From the NCBI GenBank assembly GCA_028404615.1, contig JAOOBT010000001.1, positions 124,001 through 188,000 of the forward strand: DNA of 64,000 bases, read 5' to 3'. The position numbers and the translations under genes are program-made. The DNA is from Candidatus Pelagibacter sp. (GTDB lineage: Bacteria > Pseudomonadota > Alphaproteobacteria > Pelagibacterales > Pelagibacteraceae). Shown one piece after another: positions 37,583 through 46,563 of the stretch (positions are counted from its first letter, which is position 1; every line of letters begins with the position of its first letter). Under the pieces are notes generated by a model. The model was not told where the DNA came from. It saw only the letters and a list, made by a program, of their open reading frames with translations, and did not search any database.

Positions 37583-38857
37583 ATGAATTTACAAGAACTA
37601 AAGCAAAAAAACCCAGCAGAGCTTATTAATGAGGCTGAGAAGCTTGGAATCGAAAATCCTAGCACATTAAGAAAGCAAGAGATACTTTTCGCAATATTAA
37701 AAAAACTAGCCGAAAAAAACGAGCAAATTACTGCAACAGGTGTACTGGAGGTATTACAAGATGGATTTGGTTTTTTAAGAGCTATAGAATCAAACTACCT
37801 ACCTGGACCGGATGATATTTATGTGAGCCCCAGTCAAATAAGAAGGTTTGGGTTGAGAACTGGCGACTCTGTTGAAGGAGAAATTAGAGGACCCAAAGAT
37901 GCAGAAAGATATTTTGCGCTTCTTAAAGTGAATAAAATTAATTTTGATGAGACGGATAAAGGTAAGAATAAGATTGCTTTCGATAATTTAACACCTCTTT
38001 ATCCAAATGAGAGAATTAAATTGGAAGTAGAGACAACAAAGGTTGAAAAAAAACCAGACAACACTGCAAGACTTATTGATCTTGTGAGCCCAATAGGAAA
38101 AGGGCAAAGATCACTAATAGTCTCTCCGCCAAGAGCGGGAAAAACAATTATCCTACAAAATATTGCTCAATCAATTACTGCAAACCATCCAGAGTGTTAT
38201 TTAATGGTTTTATTAATTGATGAGAGACCAGAAGAGGTTACAGATATGCAGAGATCTGTAAAAGGTGAAGTTGTTGCATCAACATTTGATGAACCTGCTT
38301 CTAGACACGTTGCTGTAGCTGAGATGGTAATAGAAAAAGCTAAACGTTTAGTTGAACACAAAAAGGATGTTGTAATTTTACTAGACTCCATTACAAGATT
38401 AGGACGCGCTTATAATGCAGTGATACCTAGTTCAGGTAAAGTTTTAACTGGAGGTGTTGACGCTAACGCTCTTCAGAGGCCTAAAAGATTTTTTGGGGCA
38501 GCACGAAATGTAGAGGAGGGAGGTTCTCTAACCATTATTTCGACAGCTTTAATTGACACAGGAAGTAGAATGGATGAAGTAATCTTTGAAGAGTTTAAAG
38601 GCACAGGAAATTCAGAATTAATTCTCGATAGAAAAGTTGCTGATAAACGTATTTACCCTGCACTAGACATAACTAGATCTGGAACAAGAAGAGAAGAACT
38701 TCTATTTGAAAAAGATGACCTTTCTAAAATGAATGTGCTAAGAAGGATTATAAGCCCAATGGGTACAATGGATGGTATTGAATTCCTTATCTCTAAGTTA
38801 AAAAATACAAAAAATAATGCAGACTTTTTTGACTCCATGAATAAAACTGCTAATTAG
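37583..38857 (+). CDS. rho: Transcription termination factor Rho
   Basis: Hexameric RNA helicase that ends transcripts; 424 residues. N-terminal helical and OSB-type RNA-binding domain with [15 protein letters not shown] and [16 protein letters not shown]. ATPase core: Walker [24 protein letters not shown]-loop and [10 protein letters not shown] (R loop with [12 protein letters not shown]). No domain insertions. TATAAT at 37551-37556 may be the -10 of its own promoter. Confidence 0.98.
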   Translation: MNLQELKQKNPAELINEAEKLGIENPSTLRKQEILFAILKKLAEKNEQITATGVLEVLQDGFGFLRAIESNYLPGPDDIYVSPSQIRRFGLRTGDSVEGEIRGPKDAERYFALLKVNKINFDETDKGKNKIAFDNLTPLYPNERIKLEVETTKVEKKPDNTARLIDLVSPIGKGQRSLIVSPPRAGKTIILQNIAQSITANHPECYLMVLLIDERPEEVTDMQRSVKGEVVASTFDEPASRHVAVAEMVIEKAKRLVEHKKDVVILLDSITRLGRAYNAVIPSSGKVLTGGVDANALQRPKRFFGAARNVEEGGSLTIISTALIDTGSRMDEVIFEEFKGTGNSELILDRKVADKRIYPALDITRSGTRREELLFEKDDLSKMNVLRRIISPMGTMDGIEFLISKLKNTKNNADFFDSMNKTAN

Positions 38858-38859
38858 AC

Positions 38860-39537
38860 TTATTGTACCGTATAATTATTCAAGCTATTCTGGTGTAGAT
38901 AAAAACTTATTATACTCTCAAGAGTTGTTACTTTATTTTCCAATGTAATTGTTTCAAGAAGTTTTTGTTTTTCTTCATTAGTTATCGGAGCTATCATCGC
39001 TAAAGTATTTATTTTTTGAGAATTATCTAATTTTTCAAATTCTTTCCAATTAAGAAGAAGACCGTTTTTTTTAAAGAAAATTTTGGCTTTTTCCATCAAT
39101 CCCTCAGAGTTAATTTCATTATGAGCAAGATCCATATCATTATCAAAACTTTTATAATCAACTTGAAATTCTCTATACAATTTTTCATTCGAGATCTCTT
39201 TTAAAATTTTAAATCTACAAATTCCAGTTAAGTTTATTAAAATTCTTCCATCTTTACTTTTTTGATAATCACTAATTTTTCCAAGGCAACCAATATCATA
39301 AACCAGGTTTCCCTCTTTTTTAGATTGAACCATTCCCATATATTTATCTTTATAATAAGCATCATTAACTAAATCTAAGTATCTTTGCTCGAAAATGTTA
39401 AGCGGTAAGTTTGTATTAGGAAAATAGATTACTCCACTTAAAGGAAAAACCGGAATAACGTTAGGAAACTTTTTCATTAGATCATCATATAAAAAAAATA
39501 AAGCTGACGATAGTGACATTTTATTAGAGTTGACCAT
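38860..39537 (-). CDS. LON substrate-binding domain protein
   Basis: A 225-residue protein with the LON N-terminal domain only, no AAA or protease domain. PNVIPVFPLSGVIYFPNTNL, then LNIFEQRYLDLVNDAY, MGMVQSKKEGNLVYDIGCLG, and GRILINLTGICRFKI are typical. An ATG at 39477 (residue 21) may be the true start. Such proteins are widespread in alphaproteobacteria with unknown role. The minus-strand TATAAT at 39552-39547 lies only seven bases or so from the first ATG, so the transcript may have almost no leader. Confidence 0.88.
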   Translation of the reverse strand: MVNSNKMSLSSALFFLYDDLMKKFPNVIPVFPLSGVIYFPNTNLPLNIFEQRYLDLVNDAYYKDKYMGMVQSKKEGNLVYDIGCLGKISDYQKSKDGRILINLTGICRFKILKEISNEKLYREFQVDYKSFDNDMDLAHNEINSEGLMEKAKIFFKKNGLLLNWKEFEKLDNSQKINTLAMIAPITNEEKQKLLETITLENKVTTLESIISFYLHQNSLNNYTVQ

Positions 39538-39559
39538 CTATAAGGCATTATACTATACT
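39530..39559 (+). promoter_or_regulatory. Sigma-70 promoter for tRNA-Gly and phhB
   Basis: TTGACC at 39530-39535 and TATACT at 39554-39559 with an 18-base spacer, about ten bases before the mature tRNA 5' end. It overlaps a minus-strand TATAAT for the LON-domain gene. Confidence 0.7.
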
Positions 39560-39568
39560 TAACGTATT

Positions 39569-39643
39569 GCGGGCATAGCTCAGTGGTAGAGCGTCTCGTT
39601 GCCAACGAGAAGGTCGAGGGTTCGAGCCCCTTTGCCCGCTCCA
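39569..39643 (+). tRNA. tRNA-Gly (anticodon GCC)
   Basis: Seven-pair acceptor stem GCGGGCA/TGCCCGC, D arm GCTCAGTGGTAGAGC, anticodon arm TCTCG-TTGCCAA-CGAGA with GCC at 39601-39603, T arm with GGTTCGAGCC, and an encoded CCA. The next gene starts four bases after CCA. Confidence 0.98.
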
Positions 39644-39647
39644 AATT

Positions 39648-39986
39648 ATGGAAGATTTATCAAAAAAAAAATGTATTGCTTGTGAAGGAAATATACCCCC
39701 ATTTGATAAAGATGAAATTCACAAATATTTGAAAAAAGTTGATGGTTGGGATGTCAAAAAAAATGATGATGAAAATTACTACTTAATAAAAGATTTTAAA
39801 TTTAAAAATTTTGAAAAAAGTCAAAATTTTGTAAATAAAGTTGGAAATATAGCCGAGGAAGAAAATCATCACCCTGACATTTCTTTTGGTTGGGGATATT
39901 GTAAAGTAAAAATCTTTACTCACGCAATAAAAGGACTTGCAGAAAGCGATTTTATCTTAGCCGCAAAAATAGATAAGATTAGTTAA
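39648..39986 (+). CDS. phhB: Pterin-4a-carbinolamine dehydratase
   Basis: A 112-residue PCD/DCoH family protein. The signature is EENHHPDISFGWGYCKVKIF with the catalytic HHPD, preceded by GWDVKK and FVNKVGNIAEE, ended by HAIKGLAESDF. It recycles oxidised pterin cofactors; no aromatic amino acid hydroxylase is visible in the window. Only four bases separate the ATG from the tRNA-Gly CCA, so it depends on the tRNA promoter and on processing of the tRNA. Confidence 0.93.
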   Translation: MEDLSKKKCIACEGNIPPFDKDEIHKYLKKVDGWDVKKNDDENYYLIKDFKFKNFEKSQNFVNKVGNIAEEENHHPDISFGWGYCKVKIFTHAIKGLAESDFILAAKIDKIS

Positions 39987-41533
39987 TGATTAAAATGTCT
40001 TACACCAGTAAAAAACATTTTAATTTTTGCTTTATTTGCGGCATTTATAATTTCTTGATCTCTAATAGAACCTCCAGGCTGTATGATAGTTTTTACGCCA
40101 GCTTTAATTAAAGTATTTATTCCATCTGCGAAGGGGAAGAAAGCATCTGATGCAGCAACGGAATTTTTTATCTTTAATGATTGAAATTGTTTAGCTTTTT
40201 GTACTGCAATTTTACAACTATCTAGTCTACTTGGCTGCCCAGCTCCAATGCCGATTGTTGAAAAGTTATTGGAAATAACTATTGCATTTGATTTTACATG
40301 TTTACAAACATTAAAAGCAAATTGAATTTCTGCTAATTCTTTCTTATTAGGTTTTAATTTAGTAACACACTTTAGTTTTTTTTTATCTAAAATAACTAAA
40401 TCTTTAGTTTGTAATAAAAAAGATCCATCAAATGATTTCATTGATGTAAGGTTTTTTAATTTAAAATTAGAAATATCAATAATTCTTAAATTTCTTTTCT
40501 TTCTAAGTATTTTTAAGGCCTCTTTATCAAAACCTTTAGCAAGAATAACCTCTGAAAAATTCTTGCTAATTTCAGATGCAATTTTTCTATTAATTTTATA
40601 ATTACAGGCAATAACCCCGCCAAAAGCACTTATTGGATCGGACGCATAAGCATTTTTGAACGACACAATTGGTTTTATATTTTCGGAGACACCGCATGGA
40701 TTGGCATGTTTTATAATTACTGTCACAGAGTTTTTTTTGAATGAATTTAAAATTTCCAGGGATGCAAACATATCATTGTAATTATTGTAACTAAGCTCTT
40801 TGCCATGAATTTGGTTAAAACCTAATTCTATATCATTATAATCATTGATATATATTGAGCTTTGTTGATGAGGATTTTCTCCATATCTTAAATTTTGAAA
40901 TTTTCTTCCAAATATTGTTTTTCTTTCAGGAAACACGATCTTAAGTCTTTTGTTAAACCAGTTTGCAATCATCGCATCATAATAGGCAGTAAGACCAAAT
41001 GCTTTTGAGGACATAAATTCTCTAAATTTTAAAGAGGTTTTTCCTTTAAAACTCTCTAATTCTTTAATTAATGATGAGTAGTCAGCTTTATTTGTTATTA
41101 TAGCTACATTTTTAAAATTCTTTGCTGCAGCTCTAACCATTGTTGGTCCCCCAATATCAATGTTTTCAATTATTTTTTTTGGATTTTTTGTATTAAATAC
41201 TATTTTTTGAAATGGGTAAAAGTTAACTACAATAAGATCGATAGATGGAAAATTCTGTTTTGACATTTCATTTTTATGCTTTTTATTTTGTCTATCATGA
41301 AGAATGCCAGCATGTATTTTAGGATGAAGAGTTTTGACTCTCCCATCTAACATTTCTTTAAAACCTGTATACTTAGATAACTCTGTACATTTATAGCCTA
41401 ACTTTTTTATAGAATTGTAGGTCCCGCCAGAACTTATAATGTTAATATTAAATTTTTTTAATGTTTTAAGAAGTTTAGCAAGATTCTCTTTATTAGAAAC
41501 TGATATCAAAGCATTTTTGACTCTAAGATTCAT
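39983..41533 (-). CDS. purH: Bifunctional AICAR transformylase / IMP cyclohydrolase
   Basis: Last two steps of IMP synthesis; 516 residues. N-terminal MGS-like cyclohydrolase: ALISVSNKENLAKLLKTLKK, ISSGGTYNSIKKLG, MLDGRVKTLHPKIHAGIL. Transformylase: RYGENPHQQSSIY, KHANPCGVS with the catalytic Lys-His pair, DPISAFGGVIACN, and ASDAFFPFADGI, ending with FTGVRHFNH. Two bases after the heparinase-like gene on the same strand. Confidence 0.97.
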   Translation of the reverse strand: MNLRVKNALISVSNKENLAKLLKTLKKFNINIISSGGTYNSIKKLGYKCTELSKYTGFKEMLDGRVKTLHPKIHAGILHDRQNKKHKNEMSKQNFPSIDLIVVNFYPFQKIVFNTKNPKKIIENIDIGGPTMVRAAAKNFKNVAIITNKADYSSLIKELESFKGKTSLKFREFMSSKAFGLTAYYDAMIANWFNKRLKIVFPERKTIFGRKFQNLRYGENPHQQSSIYINDYNDIELGFNQIHGKELSYNNYNDMFASLEILNSFKKNSVTVIIKHANPCGVSENIKPIVSFKNAYASDPISAFGGVIACNYKINRKIASEISKNFSEVILAKGFDKEALKILRKKRNLRIIDISNFKLKNLTSMKSFDGSFLLQTKDLVILDKKKLKCVTKLKPNKKELAEIQFAFNVCKHVKSNAIVISNNFSTIGIGAGQPSRLDSCKIAVQKAKQFQSLKIKNSVAASDAFFPFADGINTLIKAGVKTIIQPGGSIRDQEIINAANKAKIKMFFTGVRHFNH

Positions 41534-41534
41534 T

Positions 41535-43169
41535 TTAAATATTTTTTTTAATTTCCCAATTTAAGATTTTATTTTTATTAACCAAGTTACCACTGATTGT
41601 TATACAAGTACCATCTATTATTTTTTTTTCACCTAAAAATATGCTTTTTTCGATCTCTAAATTTTCGTTATTTACGTTAAAGATTAAAGATTTATTTTTT
41701 GAAATTTGAATTAAAGCGCTACTCCCACTCATAGTTTTGACGACATTTAACTCTGGGTTAATGTGAAACCTAAAAGCATATCTTATTGGATATCCATCTT
41801 TTGCTTTATAGATGTGATCCACACCTTTGAGAAAGCTGCTTTCTTTATTGATGTACAGCTCTCTTTTGTGAATACATCCAAATTTTTTTTCATATCCATT
41901 ATTAGATGCTGTGCATCCTATAAGATCACTAGCATTTATTGAGGAATGATTAAAAGATTTAAAACTATTTTGAATTGAGTTTCCAAAAACTTTATTGATC
42001 ATTTCACTTTTTTCAAATCTTGTTATTGAGGTATCATTAATAGTTAAAGTCGATTGACAAGCCGTAAGCCTACTAAGTTTTTCTATTTTTTTTGAAATTA
42101 AATTGCCAAAGCCAGAGTTAGTAATTATTTTTATTCCATCTACAAAGTACTCAAAAGATAGAGGCCCTGATTGATAAGATTTTGAAAATTTTTTTTGAGG
42201 AGGGCTTTCAATATCCATAAATAAAAAATGATTTTTATGTCTTACTTTATATAACCCACCTAAATTATTATCTTTATTATCAGGTTTGAAACTTTCTAAA
42301 TATTTCTCAATTTGATCAAACTTAGTTAAGTTGGCACCATTAAATAAAGGCATCTGATTATTGGGTGTTTTAATAAAGTGTATACATTTTACATTTTTTT
42401 CAATAATTTCCTCTAAAAACTCAGGTATATATTTTTGGCTATCTTTAATTATTTCTTTACAAAATATAAGATATTTAGAAAAAAAAATTAAATCATTTGG
42501 GTTTCGCGAAAATGGGAATCCGTCTTTGTCAAAGAAATCTTTTACAAGTGTCTCTAATTCTCTTAAGCCAAAATCAAAATTTTTCTCGTATTCTTTAAAA
42601 ACTAATCCCGTTAAGATTATAGTGGTTAAAATCTGGATTTTTTTTGAAAAATCTTTTTCATATTTAATGTTGTTTTTAAGGTGGTTTGTTTGACTTACAA
42701 TACAGTTTAAAAAATTTTTTCTGAAATCAAATGTGCTATTATTTAATATAATATCAATATTTAAAATCCAACTTATAATTCTCGCACTCAATGTTGAAGT
42801 TTCCCATATTTCTTTTGAATAATTTGAATTTTTTAACATCCATATATAAATAATCTTCTTTAAGTTTTTGTGGTCGGTCTTTCTGTTTATTAAATTAAGC
42901 CAAAAAAAACTATGCATTGATTGAACATCTCTTTTTTCTTCAAGCCAAAAAACATTAGGATCTATTTCACTGATTTTAAAAGATTGGCCGTTATAGGATG
43001 TAATGATCGATAATAAAAATGGATTAGGATTGTAGTAAACCTGTTGCGGTGTTTTAGTCTCCAGAGATTTATTATAGTTCTTTGATGAAAAATAAATCTT
43101 CTTAAAAAACTTAATTAATGTTATCTGACATGCAATCAAATAAAGATAGACGCTTTTCAGGCCAAACAT
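41535..43169 (-). CDS. Heparinase II/III-like protein
   Basis: A 544-residue protein with an alpha-helical toroid N-terminal half and a heparinase II/III C-terminal beta domain (SGPLSFEYFVDGIKIITNSG, QSTLTINDTS, then FRFHINPELNV). It is the alphaproteobacterial type found directly upstream of purH; the substrate is unknown and no signal peptide is clear, although the first 30 residues are partly hydrophobic. Key catalytic residues of true heparinases cannot be placed with confidence. Confidence 0.82.
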   Translation of the reverse strand: MFGLKSVYLYLIACQITLIKFFKKIYFSSKNYNKSLETKTPQQVYYNPNPFLLSIITSYNGQSFKISEIDPNVFWLEEKRDVQSMHSFFWLNLINRKTDHKNLKKIIYIWMLKNSNYSKEIWETSTLSARIISWILNIDIILNNSTFDFRKNFLNCIVSQTNHLKNNIKYEKDFSKKIQILTTIILTGLVFKEYEKNFDFGLRELETLVKDFFDKDGFPFSRNPNDLIFFSKYLIFCKEIIKDSQKYIPEFLEEIIEKNVKCIHFIKTPNNQMPLFNGANLTKFDQIEKYLESFKPDNKDNNLGGLYKVRHKNHFLFMDIESPPQKKFSKSYQSGPLSFEYFVDGIKIITNSGFGNLISKKIEKLSRLTACQSTLTINDTSITRFEKSEMINKVFGNSIQNSFKSFNHSSINASDLIGCTASNNGYEKKFGCIHKRELYINKESSFLKGVDHIYKAKDGYPIRYAFRFHINPELNVVKTMSGSSALIQISKNKSLIFNVNNENLEIEKSIFLGEKKIIDGTCITISGNLVNKNKILNWEIKKNI

Positions 43170-43172
43170 TTA

Positions 43173-43835
43173 TTAATTATTTCTGAGGATTTCTATATTT
43201 TTTTTTAGGTCACCCTTATTTTCTTTAAAGATAGTAGACCCTGATACAAGTATATTGGCACCTGCGTCTTTTGCTTTTGAACAATTTTCAAAATTTATAC
43301 CACCATCTATCTCAACATCTACGCTTAATTTTTTTTCATTGATAAACTTTCTAATAGCTTTTGTTTTTTCCAAAACTTCCGGCATAAATTTTTGGCCAGC
43401 AAAACCTGGTTCTACACTCATGATTAAAACTAAGTCAATTTCACTTAAATAATCTTTGATCAATTTAATTTCTGATTTTGGTTTTAATGAAATACCAACC
43501 TTCTTATTCTGGTTTTTAATTAGTTTAATTGTTTTAGAGACATCTGACGTCGCTTCTGGATGAAAAGTTATAATATCTGCACCAGCATCAGCAAAATCCT
43601 TTATAAAATTGTCGACAGGTGAAATCATTAAATGAACATCAAATGTTTTTTTTGTTAGAGGCCTAAGTTTTTTAATTACCTCTGGGCCTATCGTGAGATT
43701 TGGAACAAAATGTCCATCCATGACATCAATATGTATGTAATCAGCCCCTGCTTTCTCTAATGAAATAACTTCATTACCTAATTTACTAAAATCAGCAGAT
43801 AAGATCGATGGTGAAATTTTAATTAAACCGCTCAT
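43173..43835 (-). CDS. rpe: Ribulose-phosphate 3-epimerase
   Basis: Pentose phosphate TIM-barrel enzyme, 220 residues. ISPSILSADFSKLG, YIHIDVMDGHFVPNLTIGP with metal ligands, FDVHLMI, then VLIMSVEPGFAGQKFMPEV, and EIDGGINFENC. Full length. It precedes the heparinase-like gene and purH on the minus strand. Confidence 0.97.
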   Translation of the reverse strand: MSGLIKISPSILSADFSKLGNEVISLEKAGADYIHIDVMDGHFVPNLTIGPEVIKKLRPLTKKTFDVHLMISPVDNFIKDFADAGADIITFHPEATSDVSKTIKLIKNQNKKVGISLKPKSEIKLIKDYLSEIDLVLIMSVEPGFAGQKFMPEVLEKTKAIRKFINEKKLSVDVEIDGGINFENCSKAKDAGANILVSGSTIFKENKGDLKKNIEILRNN

Positions 43836-43882
43836 ATTCTGTTTATATTTTAAACTAAGACTTTGTCAAAAAAATTAAGGTA

Positions 43883-44218
43883 TTAGTTGAATAACTGATA
43901 AAGTTGACGAGAAAAATCGCTCTCTAAGGGAAACGCTAACATTCCCCAAACATCGTAACCTAAAATATAAGGCATAGCATAGAATCTAAATAAGTAAAAA
44001 AACCAAGCTACGTAAAGCGCTATAAATGGCCCAAAAAGAAAACTTGGCGTGATAAATTTAAATAAGTTTATTATTGGATTAGTGTATTTGACAAAAACTC
44101 TCATGAAAAAGAAGGTTGAGTCTTCTCTTTGAAAAATATTCATAAAAGCTCGACCTATCAATGTCCACATTATCGTTCCAAGGACGTAGTCTAAAACAAT
44201 TGCCCAAGTTGGTATCAT
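43883..44218 (-). CDS. Small membrane protein, possibly YggT-like
   Basis: A 111-residue protein with two or three membrane helices: WAIVLDYVLGTIMWTLIGRA and FGPFIALYVAWFFYLFRFY. The layout (helix, short charged loop, TNPIINLFKFITPSF, helix) recalls YggT proteins, whose true member lies at 56103-56393, but similarity is weak. Function unknown. It follows the symporter terminator on the same strand. Confidence 0.7.
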   Translation of the reverse strand: MIPTWAIVLDYVLGTIMWTLIGRAFMNIFQREDSTFFFMRVFVKYTNPIINLFKFITPSFLFGPFIALYVAWFFYLFRFYAMPYILGYDVWGMLAFPLESDFSRQLYQLFN

Positions 44219-44243
44219 ATTTTTAAAATATCATTTTTTAAGC

Positions 44244-44277
44244 AAAAAAAAAGGGGCGAATAAATCGCCCCTTTTAA
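44244..44277 (-). terminator. Strong intrinsic terminator of the symporter operon
   Basis: Plus strand A9-GGGGCGA-ATAAA-TCGCCCC-TTTT; on the minus strand the stem is followed by nine T. It ends transcription of the symporter genes. Stem identical (GGGGCGA/TCGCCCC) to the porin terminator at 8627-8656. Confidence 0.9.
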
Positions 44278-44294
44278 TTTTAAATAATTATTTA

Positions 44295-46151
44295 TTAGTG
44301 TTGCTTACCAAGAATAGCCTTACCTGTCGGTATTCTTGTATCGTCTACTAATTTTTGTGTAGCTGGGCTTGGCTCTTTAGTCATTAAACTGACTACCACC
44401 ATTACAACTAAACAAATTGGTGCTCCAATTAAACCAAATCTTAAGTGGTCAATACCTAAGAATGGTGTATTTACACCGCCCCATATTGGAACTGAGAATT
44501 TAGGGAACACCCACGTTAAGTAAATTGTTCCTGAAATAATTCCCGCCAAGATACCAGCGATTGCACCTTCTCTAGTAGCTCTCTTCCACCATACACCAAG
44601 TACAAGTGGGAAGAATAAGCCTGACATTGCAAAGTCGAATGCCCAAGCAACCGAACCTAAGATACTTGTTAGCCTGAAAGAGGCTATGTAAGCACCAGCA
44701 GCTCCGATTATTACTAGAAGTGTACGAGCAACTAATAGTCTTTTAGCAGTTTCCGCTTTCGGATTTATGATCTTGTAGTAAATGTCGTGTGACAACGCAT
44801 TTGAGATCGCAAGAACTAATCCATCGGCAGTTGACATGGCAGCAGCCATACCACCAGCAAACACTAGTCCTGAGATTACGAACGGTAGTCCCGCTACTTC
44901 TGGAGTAGCTAATACTACAACGTCACCTCTCATGAACCATTCATTCAACTGAAGTATTCCGTCACCATTAAAGTCTGCTATAAATACTTGTTTAACTTCA
45001 GACCATCTTTGTACCCACTCTATTGACTGAACTTCAGAAATAGATTTTCCGATAATTCCAGTTGGTAGATTTGGATCCATCAATGCTAATTTAGACAATG
45101 TCGCTAACATAGGCGCTGAAGAGTAAAGTAAGAAAATAAAGAATAGCGACCAAGCTACTGATTTTCTTGCTGCTCTTACTGTAGGAGTTGTAAAGTATCT
45201 CATTAAGATATGAGGTAACGATGCAGTTCCTACCATCATACAAATCGCTAACGATAAGTATTTCCAGACAGCCATTCCACCTTCAGGTACTCCAGAGTGA
45301 GTTCCAGAGATATATTTCAATCCTCCTGGTACCCCAGCTGCTTTCATATCTGCGGCGCTGTTTTTAACTAGTCCAAATTGTTTTTCAAGTTCACCAAGTC
45401 TTGCAACTTCATCACCTAACATTAAGTGAGGGAAAATTCCTCCACCTACGTTAGAACTAATCCAGAATACTGGTATTAAGTATGCGATGATTAATACAAT
45501 GTACTGAGCAACCTGTGTCCAAGTTACGGCTCTCATTCCACCAAGCATTGAGCAGATTAGGATACTTATTAATCCTACCCATACACCCGCTTCGAACGGA
45601 ATTCCAAGAGCTCTAGAAGCAATTGTTCCCGTAGCATTAATTTGTGCTGTTACATAAGTAAATGATGCTATGAAAAGCACGAATACTGATGCAGCTCTCA
45701 CCGCATTACCACCGTATCGTGTTCCGATAAAATCAGGAACTGTGTAACATCCAAACTTTCTTAGGTACGGAGCCATTAAAGTTGCAACAAGTACGTATCC
45801 ACCTGTCCAACCTACTAAGAAGGCCATATAAGTATAGCCACCAAAGTAAACTCCACCCGCTAAAGCTACGAATGATGCACCTGACATCCAGTCAGCTGCT
45901 GTTGCCATCCCGTTAAACACGGTAGGCACTTGTCTTCCTGCAACATAGTAGGCATCTACTTGAATGGTTCTTGATAAATAACCGATTAAGGCATAAATCA
46001 ATACCGTGAAAGCCACGAACATCACTCCGATGTTTTTAGCTGACACACCTGCTTGCTCTGCTAATGCCATCAAAATGATGAACACTATAAAGCCACCAGT
46101 ATAGGTACCATATATTTTAGGAAGGTTTTGTATAAAATCTCCTTTAAACAT
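44295..46151 (-). CDS. Sodium:solute symporter, large subunit (VC_2705 / acetate-permease-like)
   Basis: A 618-residue SSS-family transporter with about 13 membrane helices. Family blocks are GGMATAADWMSGASFVALAG-like text, TVPDFIGTRYGGNAVRAAS, and GGMAAAMSTADGLVLAISNA. It pairs with the small DUF4212 subunit just upstream, as in the VC_2705 subfamily. Acetate or another short carboxylate is the likely substrate, since acs lies close by. A periplasmic or cytosolic loop carries a canonical EF-hand-like loop, Asp393 to Glu404 (DFNGDGILQLNE). Confidence 0.93.
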   Translation of the reverse strand: MFKGDFIQNLPKIYGTYTGGFIVFIILMALAEQAGVSAKNIGVMFVAFTVLIYALIGYLSRTIQVDAYYVAGRQVPTVFNGMATAADWMSGASFVALAGGVYFGGYTYMAFLVGWTGGYVLVATLMAPYLRKFGCYTVPDFIGTRYGGNAVRAASVFVLFIASFTYVTAQINATGTIASRALGIPFEAGVWVGLISILICSMLGGMRAVTWTQVAQYIVLIIAYLIPVFWISSNVGGGIFPHLMLGDEVARLGELEKQFGLVKNSAADMKAAGVPGGLKYISGTHSGVPEGGMAVWKYLSLAICMMVGTASLPHILMRYFTTPTVRAARKSVAWSLFFIFLLYSSAPMLATLSKLALMDPNLPTGIIGKSISEVQSIEWVQRWSEVKQVFIADFNGDGILQLNEWFMRGDVVVLATPEVAGLPFVISGLVFAGGMAAAMSTADGLVLAISNALSHDIYYKIINPKAETAKRLLVARTLLVIIGAAGAYIASFRLTSILGSVAWAFDFAMSGLFFPLVLGVWWKRATREGAIAGILAGIISGTIYLTWVFPKFSVPIWGGVNTPFLGIDHLRFGLIGAPICLVVMVVVSLMTKEPSPATQKLVDDTRIPTGKAILGKQH

Positions 46152-46408
46152 TAGTCATCCTCTCTTTCTGAGAAACCATGTTCTTCGTCGATTTTTTCTT
46201 GTTTATTTGCAGTCCAAAACAAAATTATCACAAAGGCAAGAAGTGAACCTTGCGCAGTCATGTAATATGCTAGTGGATAGCCAAGAAAAGACATCGTGTT
46301 CAGTTCTGAACCAAACATGAAGATCACTAATGAGAAGAAAGCCCAAAGAACCAATGTTACTATCATATGGTTTTTGGTCTTATTCCAATATGCGTCTTTA
46401 TTTGACAT
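46151..46408 (-). CDS. Symporter small subunit (DUF4212)
   Basis: An 85-residue protein with two helices; W-x-K-T-K at the start (AYWNKTKNHMIVTLVLWAFF) and YPLAYYMTAQGSLLAFVIIL, ending in an acidic tail. This is the family that always accompanies VC_2705-type sodium:solute symporters. Its stop overlaps the large-subunit start by one base. A GGGGGGAAAT ribosome binding region precedes the ATG. Confidence 0.92.
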   Translation of the reverse strand: MSNKDAYWNKTKNHMIVTLVLWAFFSLVIFMFGSELNTMSFLGYPLAYYMTAQGSLLAFVIILFWTANKQEKIDEEHGFSEREDD

Positions 46409-46430
46409 ATTTCCCCCTATTTATTTTTTA

Positions 46431-46448
46431 ACTTTTTACGTAAAAAGT
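46431..46448. promoter_or_regulatory. 18-bp perfect palindrome upstream of the symporter operon
   Basis: ACTTTTTACGTAAAAAGT is fully self-complementary and lies 23 bases upstream of the DUF4212 start, in the 155-base divergent spacer. It could be an operator or a leader hairpin. A nearby unrelated repeat motif starts at 46449. Confidence 0.5.
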
Positions 46449-46563
46449 ACTCTTATTGCTGGGAAGCATACTGATTATGAGTTGAATTTAAAGGGAAAAA
46501 AGGACCCCAAAACCAATTTGAAATGCTATAAGACTAGTAAATAAAGGGTTTTTTTAATACAAC

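Noticed and set aside
42361..42693. 110-codon plus-strand ORF inside the heparinase-like gene
   Set aside because: Shadow frame of a supported gene; low-complexity Phe/Ile/Ser content, no start signal.
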